Assembly (NCBI GenBank): GCA_905233595.1
Contig: CAJOFI010000006.1
Coordinates: 1 to 11,180 of the forward strand
Direction of reading: 5' to 3'
DNA: 11,180 nt
Origin: an uncultured Oscillospiraceae bacterium
Lineage (GTDB): Bacteria > Bacillota > Clostridia > Oscillospirales > Oscillospiraceae
The notes beneath the pieces are model-generated. The model did not search any database and was not told the origin of the DNA. It saw nothing but the letters and a program-made list of their open reading frames with translations. The position numbers and the translations under genes were made by a program. How positions within the stretch are numbered: position 1 is the stretch's first letter; each line of letters opens with the position of its first letter. Below are positions 1 through 5,771 of the stretch, in pieces.

Positions 1-603
1 AGCGTCCGCAGGAGCAGCCACGAACGATCAGAACGCCCTGCACGGCGCGTACAGTCCTCCGTACCGGACAAGCGGCAAAAGCGCCGTGGCGTGATTCTCG
101 TGCGGCGTGGTGGGCGTTTCTGATGGCGTGTCAACGACAATAACCGCCTCGCCCTCCTGCGGCTCTGCGCCACAATTGGGTCTTCCGTAACCGTAGATGC
201 GGCTGTCAGACAGCGCATAGCCGCGCTTGGCTACCATGTCGGAGGTGTTGCCCTCGACAGTGGTCACGTTATAGGCCGTGACCTCCACCACAAGCCCGGT
301 GTGACTGACCTCACCCTCGCGGTATGAAAAGAAAATCTGATCGCCGGGTTCGGGCTTTCCGTGATGGAAGCGCCCCTCTGCGCGGTAATAGTCCGCACTG
401 AAGGAGCACCCGGCGCCGCAGGAACTGTCCGGCTGGCAGAGCAGCTCCTTCGCGCCCAGAACGCCGTAGCTCTTGACGAAGCACCAGTCCACAAACACAT
501 CGCACCACGCATAACCGTTCTTTTTACCGTTGTAGAAGCCGGGGATCGCGTCAAGCTCCTGCGCGTACTTGGTGCAGTTGTTGCCCGTCTCGCGGTACGC
601 AGC
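1..603 (-). pseudogene. Decayed phage-type CHAP-domain endolysin
   Basis: Remnant of a peptidoglycan hydrolase of the prophage CHAP type (cysteine amidase/endopeptidase). Reading leftward from about 603, the frame gives YRETGNNCTKYAQELDAIPG, then the catalytic motif GYAWCDVFVDWC (Cys codon at 502-504), then SHTGLVVEV (His at 301-303) and VEGNTS, so the active-site residues look intact. A Pro/Thr-rich linker follows (PSETPTTP). Both ends are broken. Upstream of YRETGNN there is no ATG, GTG or TTG before an in-frame stop near 643-645, so the usual short N-terminal helix and the start are gone. The first usable in-frame start is a GTG at 496-498, inside the catalytic motif. Near 47-51 the frame shifts: the open frame stops at 28-30, while another frame continues as AVQGVLIVRGCSCG, typical of a PG_binding_1 repeat. 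The CHAP assignment is confident. Whether the breaks are biological or sequence errors is open. Confidence 0.75.
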
Positions 604-611
604 CCTCCTTA
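603..611 (-). promoter_or_regulatory. Orphan stop plus Shine-Dalgarno (TAAGGAGGG) before the truncated endolysin
   Basis: On the minus strand a TAA (611-609) is followed at once by GGAGGG (608-603), and then directly by endolysin coding sequence with no start codon. This is how an upstream gene's stop and the endolysin's ribosome site would look if a few dozen bases holding the start had been deleted. The deletion is inferred; the motif itself is seen. Confidence 0.4.
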
Positions 612-632
612 CGTCAGCCTTTTGCCGTTCTC

Positions 633-676
633 GCCAGACTTAACGCAATACCCCTCCTTTGCCAGACTTAACGCAA
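633..676. repeat. 16-bp direct repeat, 28-bp period
   Basis: GCCAGACTTAACGCAA occurs exactly at 633-648 and again at 661-676. The 28-bp period is not a multiple of three. On the minus strand each copy can be read as C-V-K-S-G, the second copy running on to E-N-G-K-R-L-T-stop. The pattern fits a short tandem duplication that shifted a reading frame, or a decayed recombination site. No function is established. Confidence 0.7.
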
Positions 677-1026
677 CCCCTTTTCGAACTGCCCTTGCGT
701 TTACTTTGGCATTTCACGATACTCTGCCGCCGGGTGGATTCTTCCTCGAAAGAATTGACTTTTTCAATCTGCGCTGTTAAAATGTCCGCACTAAGGTCTG
801 CTGCATAAGCCACCGGCCCGGACAGGTGAAGTCCGGCATCACGGAGTAATGCAGCGGCCTTAGGAACTGTTCCGAAAAAAGGAACTGTCACGAAATAATC
901 TGTGCAATCTGGCTTTGATCGTGATCTTGCACTGGCAGAAGAACCGGACACTGGAGGTTTGCGTTTTGAGTGCTGAGCTTTGAGGAGAACGGATAATAGG
1001 ATTCGTTTTAAGGTAAAATTAAGCTA
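640..1026 (-). other. Unassigned open stretch, possible decayed gene
   Basis: No gene can be supported here. The minus strand has one long open frame, running from just after a TAG near 1024 to a stop near 640, with no ATG near its 5' end. Its first possible starts are GTG codons such as the one at 949-951. Its product would be Ser/Lys/Arg-rich and matches no family I recognise. Plus-strand frames are short. The stretch also contains a near-repeat (ggaactgt-tc-cgaaa then ggaactgt-ca-cgaaa, about 861-893), whose first half is the palindrome GGAACTGTTCC. It looks less GC-rich than the flanking genes, as expected for accessory or remnant DNA beside a prophage fragment. Confidence 0.3.
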
Positions 1027-1034
1027 AGACTGTT

Positions 1035-1071
1035 AAAGTGGCATCGTAGAGAGCAACGATGCCACTTTTTT
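1035..1071 (+). terminator. Strong rho-independent terminator
   Basis: A perfect 13-bp stem, AAAGTGGCATCGT (1035-1047) pairing with ACGATGCCACTTT (1056-1068), has an 8-nt loop and six Ts (1066-1071). The T-tract is on the plus strand only; the minus side runs into AACAGTC. No intact plus-strand gene precedes it, so it either ends a decayed transcript or acts as an attenuator ahead of the operon starting at 1180. Confidence 0.85.
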
Positions 1072-1108
1072 CTTGTATATGAACCTTCAGAAAGGCGGCT
1101 TAATAAAG

Positions 1109-1183
1109 ATGAAAACAATAAGTCAAACGCCGTGCGCCCCGGCGGGCATGGCCGATGGGCGCGGAAAGGAGCGTTTGCTATGA
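1109..1183 (+). CDS. Possible 24-codon leader peptide
   Basis: A small open frame begins MKTISQTPC and ends GKERLL. A purine-rich AAAGGCGG (1091-1098) lies about 10 bases before the ATG. Its TGA (1181-1183) overlaps the ATG of the response-regulator gene (1180-1182) as ATGA, the classic arrangement for translational coupling. It also contains the AAAGGAG ribosome site of the next gene. There is no homology to lean on, and a chance frame of this length is common, so this is tentative. If translated, it would couple ribosome arrival to the operon's first gene. Confidence 0.25.
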   Translation: MKTISQTPCAPAGMADGRGKERLL

Positions 1184-1791
1184 AAATCCTGTTCGCGGCG
1201 CCCAACCGGGATCTGTTGCATGGCTATCAGCGGATCCTGCGCGAGGACTTCGGAGAGACCCTCGTCGCCTTCGACGGCGCGCAGCTTCTCGGTCAGCTCG
1301 CGGCGGGCGGCTATACCCTCGCCGTGCTGGACCGCGCGCTGCCCCGCGTCCGGCATGAGCTGCTGCTCAGGCAACTGGAGCGGGAAGGGATCCCGGTCAT
1401 TACGCTGCTGCATGAGCCTCTCACGGTGAAGCATCTGACGGAAAGCCCCTTGAGCCAAGCGTTTCTCTCCTACCCCTTTCGGGCGGAAGAGCTCTGCGGC
1501 CTGATCCGGGAGGTGCTGGCGAAGCGGCAGAGCGAAGAGTGCCTGCCCTTCGCCAACACCGCTCTGGAGACGGCGGGGTTCCGCCTTCGCGGAGGCGCCG
1601 CCTTGACGGCGGCCGAGATGGACGTTCTGCGCGCGCTGCTCTCGCGCGACACAGTATGCCGGGAGGACGCGGGCGTGCTCGCGGCCGCCCTCAACCACAA
1701 GCTTCAGCAAGGCTCTGTAAAAGCGAAGATCCAATATGAGACGGGGAAAGGTTTTGTTTTGGTGACGGAAGATGAAGAAAGCAAAGAATAA
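1180..1791 (+). CDS. Degenerate OmpR-type response regulator
   Basis: A 203-residue protein shaped like an OmpR/PhoB-family response regulator. The start at 1180 is chosen for the AAAGGAG site at 1165-1171; the family N-terminus MKILFA also fits. Residues 1-115 resemble a receiver: the expected phospho-accepting Asp is present (LAVLDRALP, D51). The acidic pair that normally follows the first strand is replaced by AAPNRD, and the Lys of the usual K-P-F motif is replaced by Tyr (FLSYPF). Residues 139-195 resemble a reduced winged helix (LTAAEMDVLRALL, then GKGFVLV), but the stretch holding the recognition helix is short and atypical. The gene overlaps the kinase-like gene by 20 bp. By family it would be a DNA-binding regulator. 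From sequence, phosphorylation-independent action or loss of DNA binding is possible. Confidence 0.7.
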   Translation: MKILFAAPNRDLLHGYQRILREDFGETLVAFDGAQLLGQLAAGGYTLAVLDRALPRVRHELLLRQLEREGIPVITLLHEPLTVKHLTESPLSQAFLSYPFRAEELCGLIREVLAKRQSEECLPFANTALETAGFRLRGGAALTAAEMDVLRALLSRDTVCREDAGVLAAALNHKLQQGSVKAKIQYETGKGFVLVTEDEESKE

Positions 1792-2995
1792 ATTGATCCT
1801 GTTTGCGGTGCTGTCGGTCTTCGTGCTGCTGACGCTGCTGATTGCGATCCTCAACGGCGTGAATTTCACCATGGCGGCCAACGACGCGGATGCCATTACC
1901 CAGAGCCTTGCCTGGCAAAAAGGCAGCTTTGGCCCAAACGACAGACGGCCGAACGGCGCGGGAGGCTTTTTCGCGCGCGGCGAGTCGGGGCAGATCGGCC
2001 CCATGGGGCCGGGCTCGCCGGAGATGGGCGCGTCGCTGCGCTATTTTACCTTCGCCTTTGACGGGAAGACCGGGAATGCGGAGACCGTCGCGCTGGAGAT
2101 CTCCGCCATTACCGAGAGCGAGGCCGAGGAGTGGGCGCGCAGCCTGCTGCGGGAGAGCACGGGCTGGACGCGCGGTACCTACCGTTACCGCGTCTACGAG
2201 GCGGAGGGCAAGACCTTCGTCACCGTGATCGACCAGGGGCGCGAGCTGCTGCCGAGCTACCGCATTCTCATCATCTCCGTGATCGGCGAGGCGCTGTGCC
2301 TGCTGCTGATGTTCCTGTTCCTGCTCTATGCGGGCAAGCGGCTCTTTGCCCCGCTGGAGGACGCCGACCGCAAGCAGCGGCAGTTTATCGACGGGATGGA
2401 AAAAGAGTTCCAGGTGCCGCTCACCGTCGTCAACGCGGACGTGGAGCTCCTCGAGCGCGGCGGCGGAGCCAACGAACAGACCAACTCCATCCGCAGGCAG
2501 GTGCACACGATGAGCCGCCTGCTAAAGAGCCTTGCGGGGCTCGGCGTGCTTACCGGGGAGACGGACTTTAGCGCCCCGGTGCCGCTCTCGGAATTTCTCC
2601 AGAGCGAGATCGACCTGCACACGGAAGCCTTTTTGCGGAGAGGGATTCACCCGGAAACGGAGATCGAACCGGGGATCACGCTCCGGGCTTCCCCGGAGGG
2701 GATCAAAAGGCTCGTCGAGGAGCTTCTTGACAACGCGGAGAAGTACGCGGTAAGCCGCGCAAAATTCACGCTCAGGCGGGAGAAGGAGCGGATTCTTCTG
2801 CTGTGCGAGAACGACGCGGCGCTGCCAGACGGCTCCTGCGACCAGGTGTTTGACCGCTTTACCACGCTCCCCAACGCCGCGGAGGGCAGTCTCGGTCTGG
2901 GACTCGCGATGGTCAAGGAGCTGGTGCAGAGCTGCAACGGACGTTTGAGAGCCAGCGTTACGTGCGGCGTTTTCACGCTGCGCATCGCGCTGTGA
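1772..2995 (+). CDS. Sensor histidine kinase-like protein lacking the phospho-acceptor His
   Basis: A 407-residue membrane protein: TM1 about 8-28, an extracytoplasmic region about 30-162 rich in Gly/Pro near 57-86, TM2 about 163-187, then a HisKA-like helix pair and a HATPase domain. The H-box reads FIDGMEKEFQVPL. Aligned to the usual F-I-x-x-x-S-H-E-L-R-T-P-L, the catalytic His is Lys (K211, codon 2402-2404). H245 lies in the second helix (VHTMSRLLKSL) and is not a substitute. The ATP-binding half is better kept: N-box EELLDNAEKYA (317-326), F-box VFDRF (359-363), G2 box GSLGLGLAMVKEL (372-384). The G1 D-x-G-x-G motif is not recognisable. The start sits inside the upstream gene (20-bp overlap), suggesting translational coupling. 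It probably senses an envelope signal, but ordinary autophosphorylation is unlikely. Fold assignment is firm; activity is inferred. Confidence 0.8.
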   Translation: MKKAKNKLILFAVLSVFVLLTLLIAILNGVNFTMAANDADAITQSLAWQKGSFGPNDRRPNGAGGFFARGESGQIGPMGPGSPEMGASLRYFTFAFDGKTGNAETVALEISAITESEAEEWARSLLRESTGWTRGTYRYRVYEAEGKTFVTVIDQGRELLPSYRILIISVIGEALCLLLMFLFLLYAGKRLFAPLEDADRKQRQFIDGMEKEFQVPLTVVNADVELLERGGGANEQTNSIRRQVHTMSRLLKSLAGLGVLTGETDFSAPVPLSEFLQSEIDLHTEAFLRRGIHPETEIEPGITLRASPEGIKRLVEELLDNAEKYAVSRAKFTLRREKERILLLCENDAALPDGSCDQVFDRFTTLPNAAEGSLGLGLAMVKELVQSCNGRLRASVTCGVFTLRIAL

Positions 2996-3011
2996 CAGGA
3001 GGTGAAGGGCA

Positions 3012-3725
3012 TTGGCTCAGACAGTTTCCGATCCCATTGTCGTTATGAAACGCTATGAGCTGAAATATCTGCTGGACGCGGAGAAGACCGCCTATCTCAG
3101 AAAGCGGCTGGAGGGGCATATGCAGATCGACGCCTTCGGGCTGACCTCCATCGCCTCCCTCTATTACGACACGCCGGATTACCGTTTGATCAGAACCAGC
3201 CTGGAGAAGCCGGAGTTCAAGGAAAAGATCCGTCTGCGCTCCTATGGGCTTGCGACCGACGAATCCCCGGTGTTCCTGGAGCTCAAGCGCAAGGCCTATG
3301 ACATCGTTTACAAGCGGCGGGTGCAGAGCACGATCCCGCTGGTACGGAAATTCTTCGATGAGGACGGCGATATCTGCGCCGGAGGTCAGATCAACAAGGA
3401 GATCAAAACCTTTCGGGAGTATTACCGGCCGCTCGCTCCCGCCTGTCTCATCATTTATGACCGCACCGCCTACTTCGAGCCGGGCGGGGATCTGAGGCTC
3501 ACCATTGACGCCGACCCGCGCTACCGCACCGAGGAGCTGACGCTGAAATCGTCCATGGAGGGGATCTCCCTGCTCCCGGAGGGCTGGACGATCCTGGAGA
3601 TCAAGGTGCAGGACGCCATGCCGCTGTGGCTGGCGGAGATCCTGTCAGAAGGACATATCTATAAAGGCAGCTTTTCCAAATACGGCGAGGCCTATCGGCA
3701 GACGCTGATGAAGGTCTCGGTTTAG
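3012..3725 (+). CDS. VTC-domain (polyphosphate polymerase-like) protein
   Basis: A 237-residue VTC domain protein of the CYTH/triphosphate-tunnel fold. In eukaryotic Vtc4 this domain makes polyphosphate from ATP; bacterial homologues are annotated as polyphosphate polymerase domain proteins. The tunnel residues expected for the fold are visible: YELKY (E16, K18), KIRLRSY (R74, R76), FLELKRK (E90, K92, K94), YDRTAYFE (R151), ILEIKV (E196, K198) and SFSKYGEAY (221-228). There are no membrane segments, so it is cytoplasmic and probably tethered by the next gene's product. The TTG start at 3012 is chosen because AGGAGG lies 9 bases upstream (2997-3002); an in-frame ATG at 3045 is the alternative. 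It follows the kinase-like gene by 16 bp and precedes the DUF4956 gene by 18 bp. Domain call is firm; polymer and direction of reaction are inferred. Confidence 0.88.
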   Translation: MAQTVSDPIVVMKRYELKYLLDAEKTAYLRKRLEGHMQIDAFGLTSIASLYYDTPDYRLIRTSLEKPEFKEKIRLRSYGLATDESPVFLELKRKAYDIVYKRRVQSTIPLVRKFFDEDGDICAGGQINKEIKTFREYYRPLAPACLIIYDRTAYFEPGGDLRLTIDADPRYRTEELTLKSSMEGISLLPEGWTILEIKVQDAMPLWLAEILSEGHIYKGSFSKYGEAYRQTLMKVSV

Positions 3726-3743
3726 AGAGGAAGGAGATTTGAA

Positions 3744-4415
3744 ATGTTTGATTCCGTTTATTCCGCAACCGTCACGCCCGCGCAGTTTTTCCTGATGGCA
3801 GGCGCCTCGCTCCTGACCGGCGTCGTCTACGCCTGGCTCATGAGCTTCTGCATCCGCTCCAGCAAGCGCTTTTTCCTTGTGACCTCGATGCTGCCCTTCA
3901 TCGTGGCGGCGGTCATCACCTTCGTCAACGGCAACATCGGCGCAGGCGTGGCCGTGGGCGGCGCTTTCGGGCTGATCCGCTTCCGCAGCGCGCCGGGCAG
4001 CGCCGATGAGATCGCCGCGATCCTGTTTGCCATGGGCGCCGGTATCGCCTTCGGCATGGGCTATCTGGCCTACGGCGTGATCATCCTGCTGTTCCTCGCG
4101 GTCGTCTATCTGCTGCTTGGCAAAGCGCCGATCTTCGAGCACAGCTCCGCGGCGGCCGATCAGCTTCTGCGCATCACGATCCCCGAGTCGCTGGAATACA
4201 ACGGCTGCTTTGACGAGATCTTCGATCATTATCTCAGCCGGGTGGAAAAGACCGGAGCCAAGACCACCGGCATGGGCAGTATGTTCCGCCTCTCCTATAA
4301 GATCCAGATGAAGGATCCCGCCGAGGAAAAGGAATTCATCGACGAGCTGCGCACCAAAAACGGGAATCTGGAGATCGCGATCCTCCCCTTTACCGAACAG
4401 GTCAACCAGTTGTAA
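3744..4415 (+). CDS. DUF4956 membrane protein, VTC partner
   Basis: A 223-residue protein with an N-terminal membrane half (segments about 13-33, 44-62, 66-78 and 92-125) and a soluble C-terminal half of about 95 residues. The block GAFGLIRFRSAPGSADEIAA (73-92) is the family hallmark. DUF4956 genes commonly sit directly beside bacterial VTC-domain genes, as here. The likely role is a membrane anchor or channel handling the product of the VTC protein, by analogy with the membrane parts of the yeast VTC complex. That role is inference. The ATG at 3744 has AAGGAG at 3731-3736. It is the last gene of the operon and is followed by a terminator at 4454-4480. Confidence 0.85.
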   Translation: MFDSVYSATVTPAQFFLMAGASLLTGVVYAWLMSFCIRSSKRFFLVTSMLPFIVAAVITFVNGNIGAGVAVGGAFGLIRFRSAPGSADEIAAILFAMGAGIAFGMGYLAYGVIILLFLAVVYLLLGKAPIFEHSSAAADQLLRITIPESLEYNGCFDEIFDHYLSRVEKTGAKTTGMGSMFRLSYKIQMKDPAEEKEFIDELRTKNGNLEIAILPFTEQVNQL

Positions 4416-4442
4416 AAAGCTCCTGCGCGGCAAGCCTCCGCC

Positions 4443-4574
4443 TCAATAAAATGCCCGCTCCTCCTGCTTGGAGGGGCGGGTTTGATTATAGTCGTACAAA
4501 AGCTCCGGATGCTGCTCGGCCGGAATGACCGGGGCGTTGGGCAGGTACAGCCCGCCGCCGCGCAGGATTTCAAG
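4443..4574 (-). other. Coding-like tail in another frame after the AraC stop
   Basis: One base out of frame with the AraC stop, the minus strand stays open from about 4574 to a TGA at 4445-4443. It reads LEILRGGGLYLPNAPVIPAE and on through EQHPELLYDYNQT with G/C-ending codons typical of real genes here. It has no start of its own. Removing one base near 4575 would fuse it to the AraC protein as a tail of about 42 residues. The end of this frame runs through the terminator stem, which argues against it being wholly coding. It could be a true C-terminal tail lost by frameshift or a chance open frame. Confidence 0.25.
4454..4480. terminator. Bidirectional terminator between convergent genes
   Basis: CCCGCTCCTCC (4454-4464) pairs with GGAGGGGCGGG (4470-4480) with one G-T wobble and a 5-nt TGCTT loop. 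The plus strand continues TTTGATTATA and the minus strand continues CATTTTATT, so each side has a T-rich tail. It lies between the converging DUF4956 and AraC genes and can serve both. Confidence 0.75.
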
Positions 4575-5349
4575 CGTGGTGCTGAATAATGTGCTTCGCC
4601 CGGTACTGACTGGGCGAGAGGCCGAAGACGTTCTTGAACGCGCGGGAAAAATGCAGTTGGTTCTCGTAACCCACGCTGCGCCCGACCTCGGCGATGGAGA
4701 TGCGCGTGGCCTTGAGCAGCTCCGAGGCCTTCGTCATGCGGTACTGGATCAGATACTGCTGGGGCGACTGACCCAGGGTCTCCTTGAAGAGCTTGCCGAA
4801 GTAGCTGCGGTTCAAGCCGCAGGCGTCGGCGATCTCCTCCACGGAAACGTCACGGCTGTAATTGAAATCAATGTAGCTCATGGCCTCCTTGATGTAAAAA
4901 TCCCGCAGGCGCTTGTTGCCGACCTCGACCTTCGTCCTGCTGGTCTGCACGAGCTCGTCGAGCAGGATCATCCCCAGCCCGATGAGCCGGATCGGGGATT
5001 TGTCGTGGTTGTCCACCAGACCGAGCATGTACTTCTGCACTCTGTTCGCGCCCGCCTTGGGCGTGTAGACCGGCTGACTCTCGCTCAGCCCGGCGAGCGT
5101 CATGCTCTCCCTGGCGCGCAGGCCGCCAAACTCCATCCAGGCGTATTCCCACGGGGCGTGCTCATCCGCGTAATAGGTGCTGATCTGCCCCGGGCAGAGG
5201 AGGAAGCCCTGCCCGGCGGAGAGAAAGAAGGTTTGGCCGCTGGTCTCGAGCTTGCCCTTGCCGCTGATGACGTAGTGAAACAGGAAATGGTTGCGTACCG
5301 CCGGGCCGATCCTCGGGAATGCGAGGGTCTTCCCCTGGACGATGATCAT
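4570..5349 (-). CDS. AraC-family transcriptional regulator, N-terminus probably trimmed
   Basis: A 259-residue AraC/XylS regulator with an N-terminal sugar-sensing cupin (about 14-100: RIGPAVRNHFLFHYVISGKG, GQGFLLCPG, WEYAWMEFGG) and a C-terminal double helix-turn-helix (about 155-252: VEEIADACGLNRSYFGKLFK, then ISIAEVGRSVGYENQLHFSR and GLSPSQYR). Such proteins usually activate nearby sugar-transport and glycosidase genes, here most likely the alpha-galactoside locus to its right. The ATG at 5347-5349 has no Shine-Dalgarno, and it lies inside the opposite-strand permease coding sequence. Relatives usually carry some residues before the RIGP block, so a few are probably missing. With no promoter or ribosome site at the junction, expression as drawn is doubtful. 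A coding-like tail in another frame lies just beyond its stop. Confidence 0.85.
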   Translation of the reverse strand: MIIVQGKTLAFPRIGPAVRNHFLFHYVISGKGKLETSGQTFFLSAGQGFLLCPGQISTYYADEHAPWEYAWMEFGGLRARESMTLAGLSESQPVYTPKAGANRVQKYMLGLVDNHDKSPIRLIGLGMILLDELVQTSRTKVEVGNKRLRDFYIKEAMSYIDFNYSRDVSVEEIADACGLNRSYFGKLFKETLGQSPQQYLIQYRMTKASELLKATRISIAEVGRSVGYENQLHFSRAFKNVFGLSPSQYRAKHIIQHHA

Positions 5350-5755
5350 CAGCGACGTGTGGAAGGGCTTCGGCTACGGCACGATCGTGTATCTGGCGGC
5401 GCTGACCGGCATCGACCCCACGCTGTACGAATCGGCCATGCTGGACGGCGCGACTCGCTGGCAGCAGATCAAGAACGTCACGATCCCGCTGCTGATGCCC
5501 ACCATCGTGCTGATGACGGTGCTCTCTCTGGGCAGCATCCTGAACGCGGGCTTCGACCAGGTGTACAACCTCTACAGTCCGGCCGTCTGGGAGACCGGCG
5601 ACATCATCGACACCTACGTCTACCGCCTCGGCATCCAGCAGGCGCAGTACTCGGTGGGCGCGGCCGTCGGCCTGTTCAAGTCCGTTGTGTCCGCTTTCAT
5701 GGTTATCGTTTCCTACCGTCTGGCTGACAAGCTGGCCGGCTACCGCATCCTGTAA
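5291..5755 (+). pseudogene. 5'-truncated LplB-type sugar ABC permease
   Basis: The C-terminal half of a CUT1-family oligosaccharide permease (LplB/UgpA-like). Recognisable sequence begins around FPWTMIISDVWKGFGYGT (from about 5324) and runs to the C-terminus KLAGYRIL. The EAA loop that contacts the ATPase is intact (YESAMLDGATRW then IPLLMP). Family members are about 300 residues. Only about 137 remain from the first ATG (5342), so roughly the first half, including several membrane helices and the N-terminal periplasmic part, is absent. The frame stays open back to a TTG at 5291, but that part is antisense to the AraC gene. No ribosome site precedes 5291 or 5342. An intact partner permease follows 16 bp downstream. 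It is either a genuine deletion product or an assembly join. Confidence 0.8.
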
Positions 5756-5771
5756 GGAGGGGGGAGTCACG

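Noticed and set aside
633..676. CRISPR-like repeat and spacer
   Set aside because: Only two copies, 12-bp spacing between them, no array and no cas genes.
361..780. A plus-strand 139-codon frame opposite the endolysin
   Set aside because: Its first part is antisense to the CHAP catalytic core, and the remainder has no recognisable motif or good ribosome site.
1930..2020. Collagen-like or intrinsically repetitive Gly/Pro segment in the sensor domain
   Set aside because: Too short and irregular for a collagen repeat; Gly/Pro-rich loops can occur in sensor domains like this.
2391..2430. H245 of the kinase-like protein as an alternative phospho-acceptor
   Set aside because: H245 (VHTMSRLLKSL) aligns with the second dimerisation helix that normally follows the H-box, not with the acceptor site.
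1123..2506. Long minus-strand frames opposite the regulator and kinase genes
   Set aside because: Low-complexity Arg/Gln/Ala/Leu-rich products with no motifs, opposite genes with recognisable domains.
4525..5727. A 400-codon plus-strand frame running through AraC and into the permease
   Set aside because: It is antisense to the AraC motifs and out of frame with the permease. Its length follows from high GC content.
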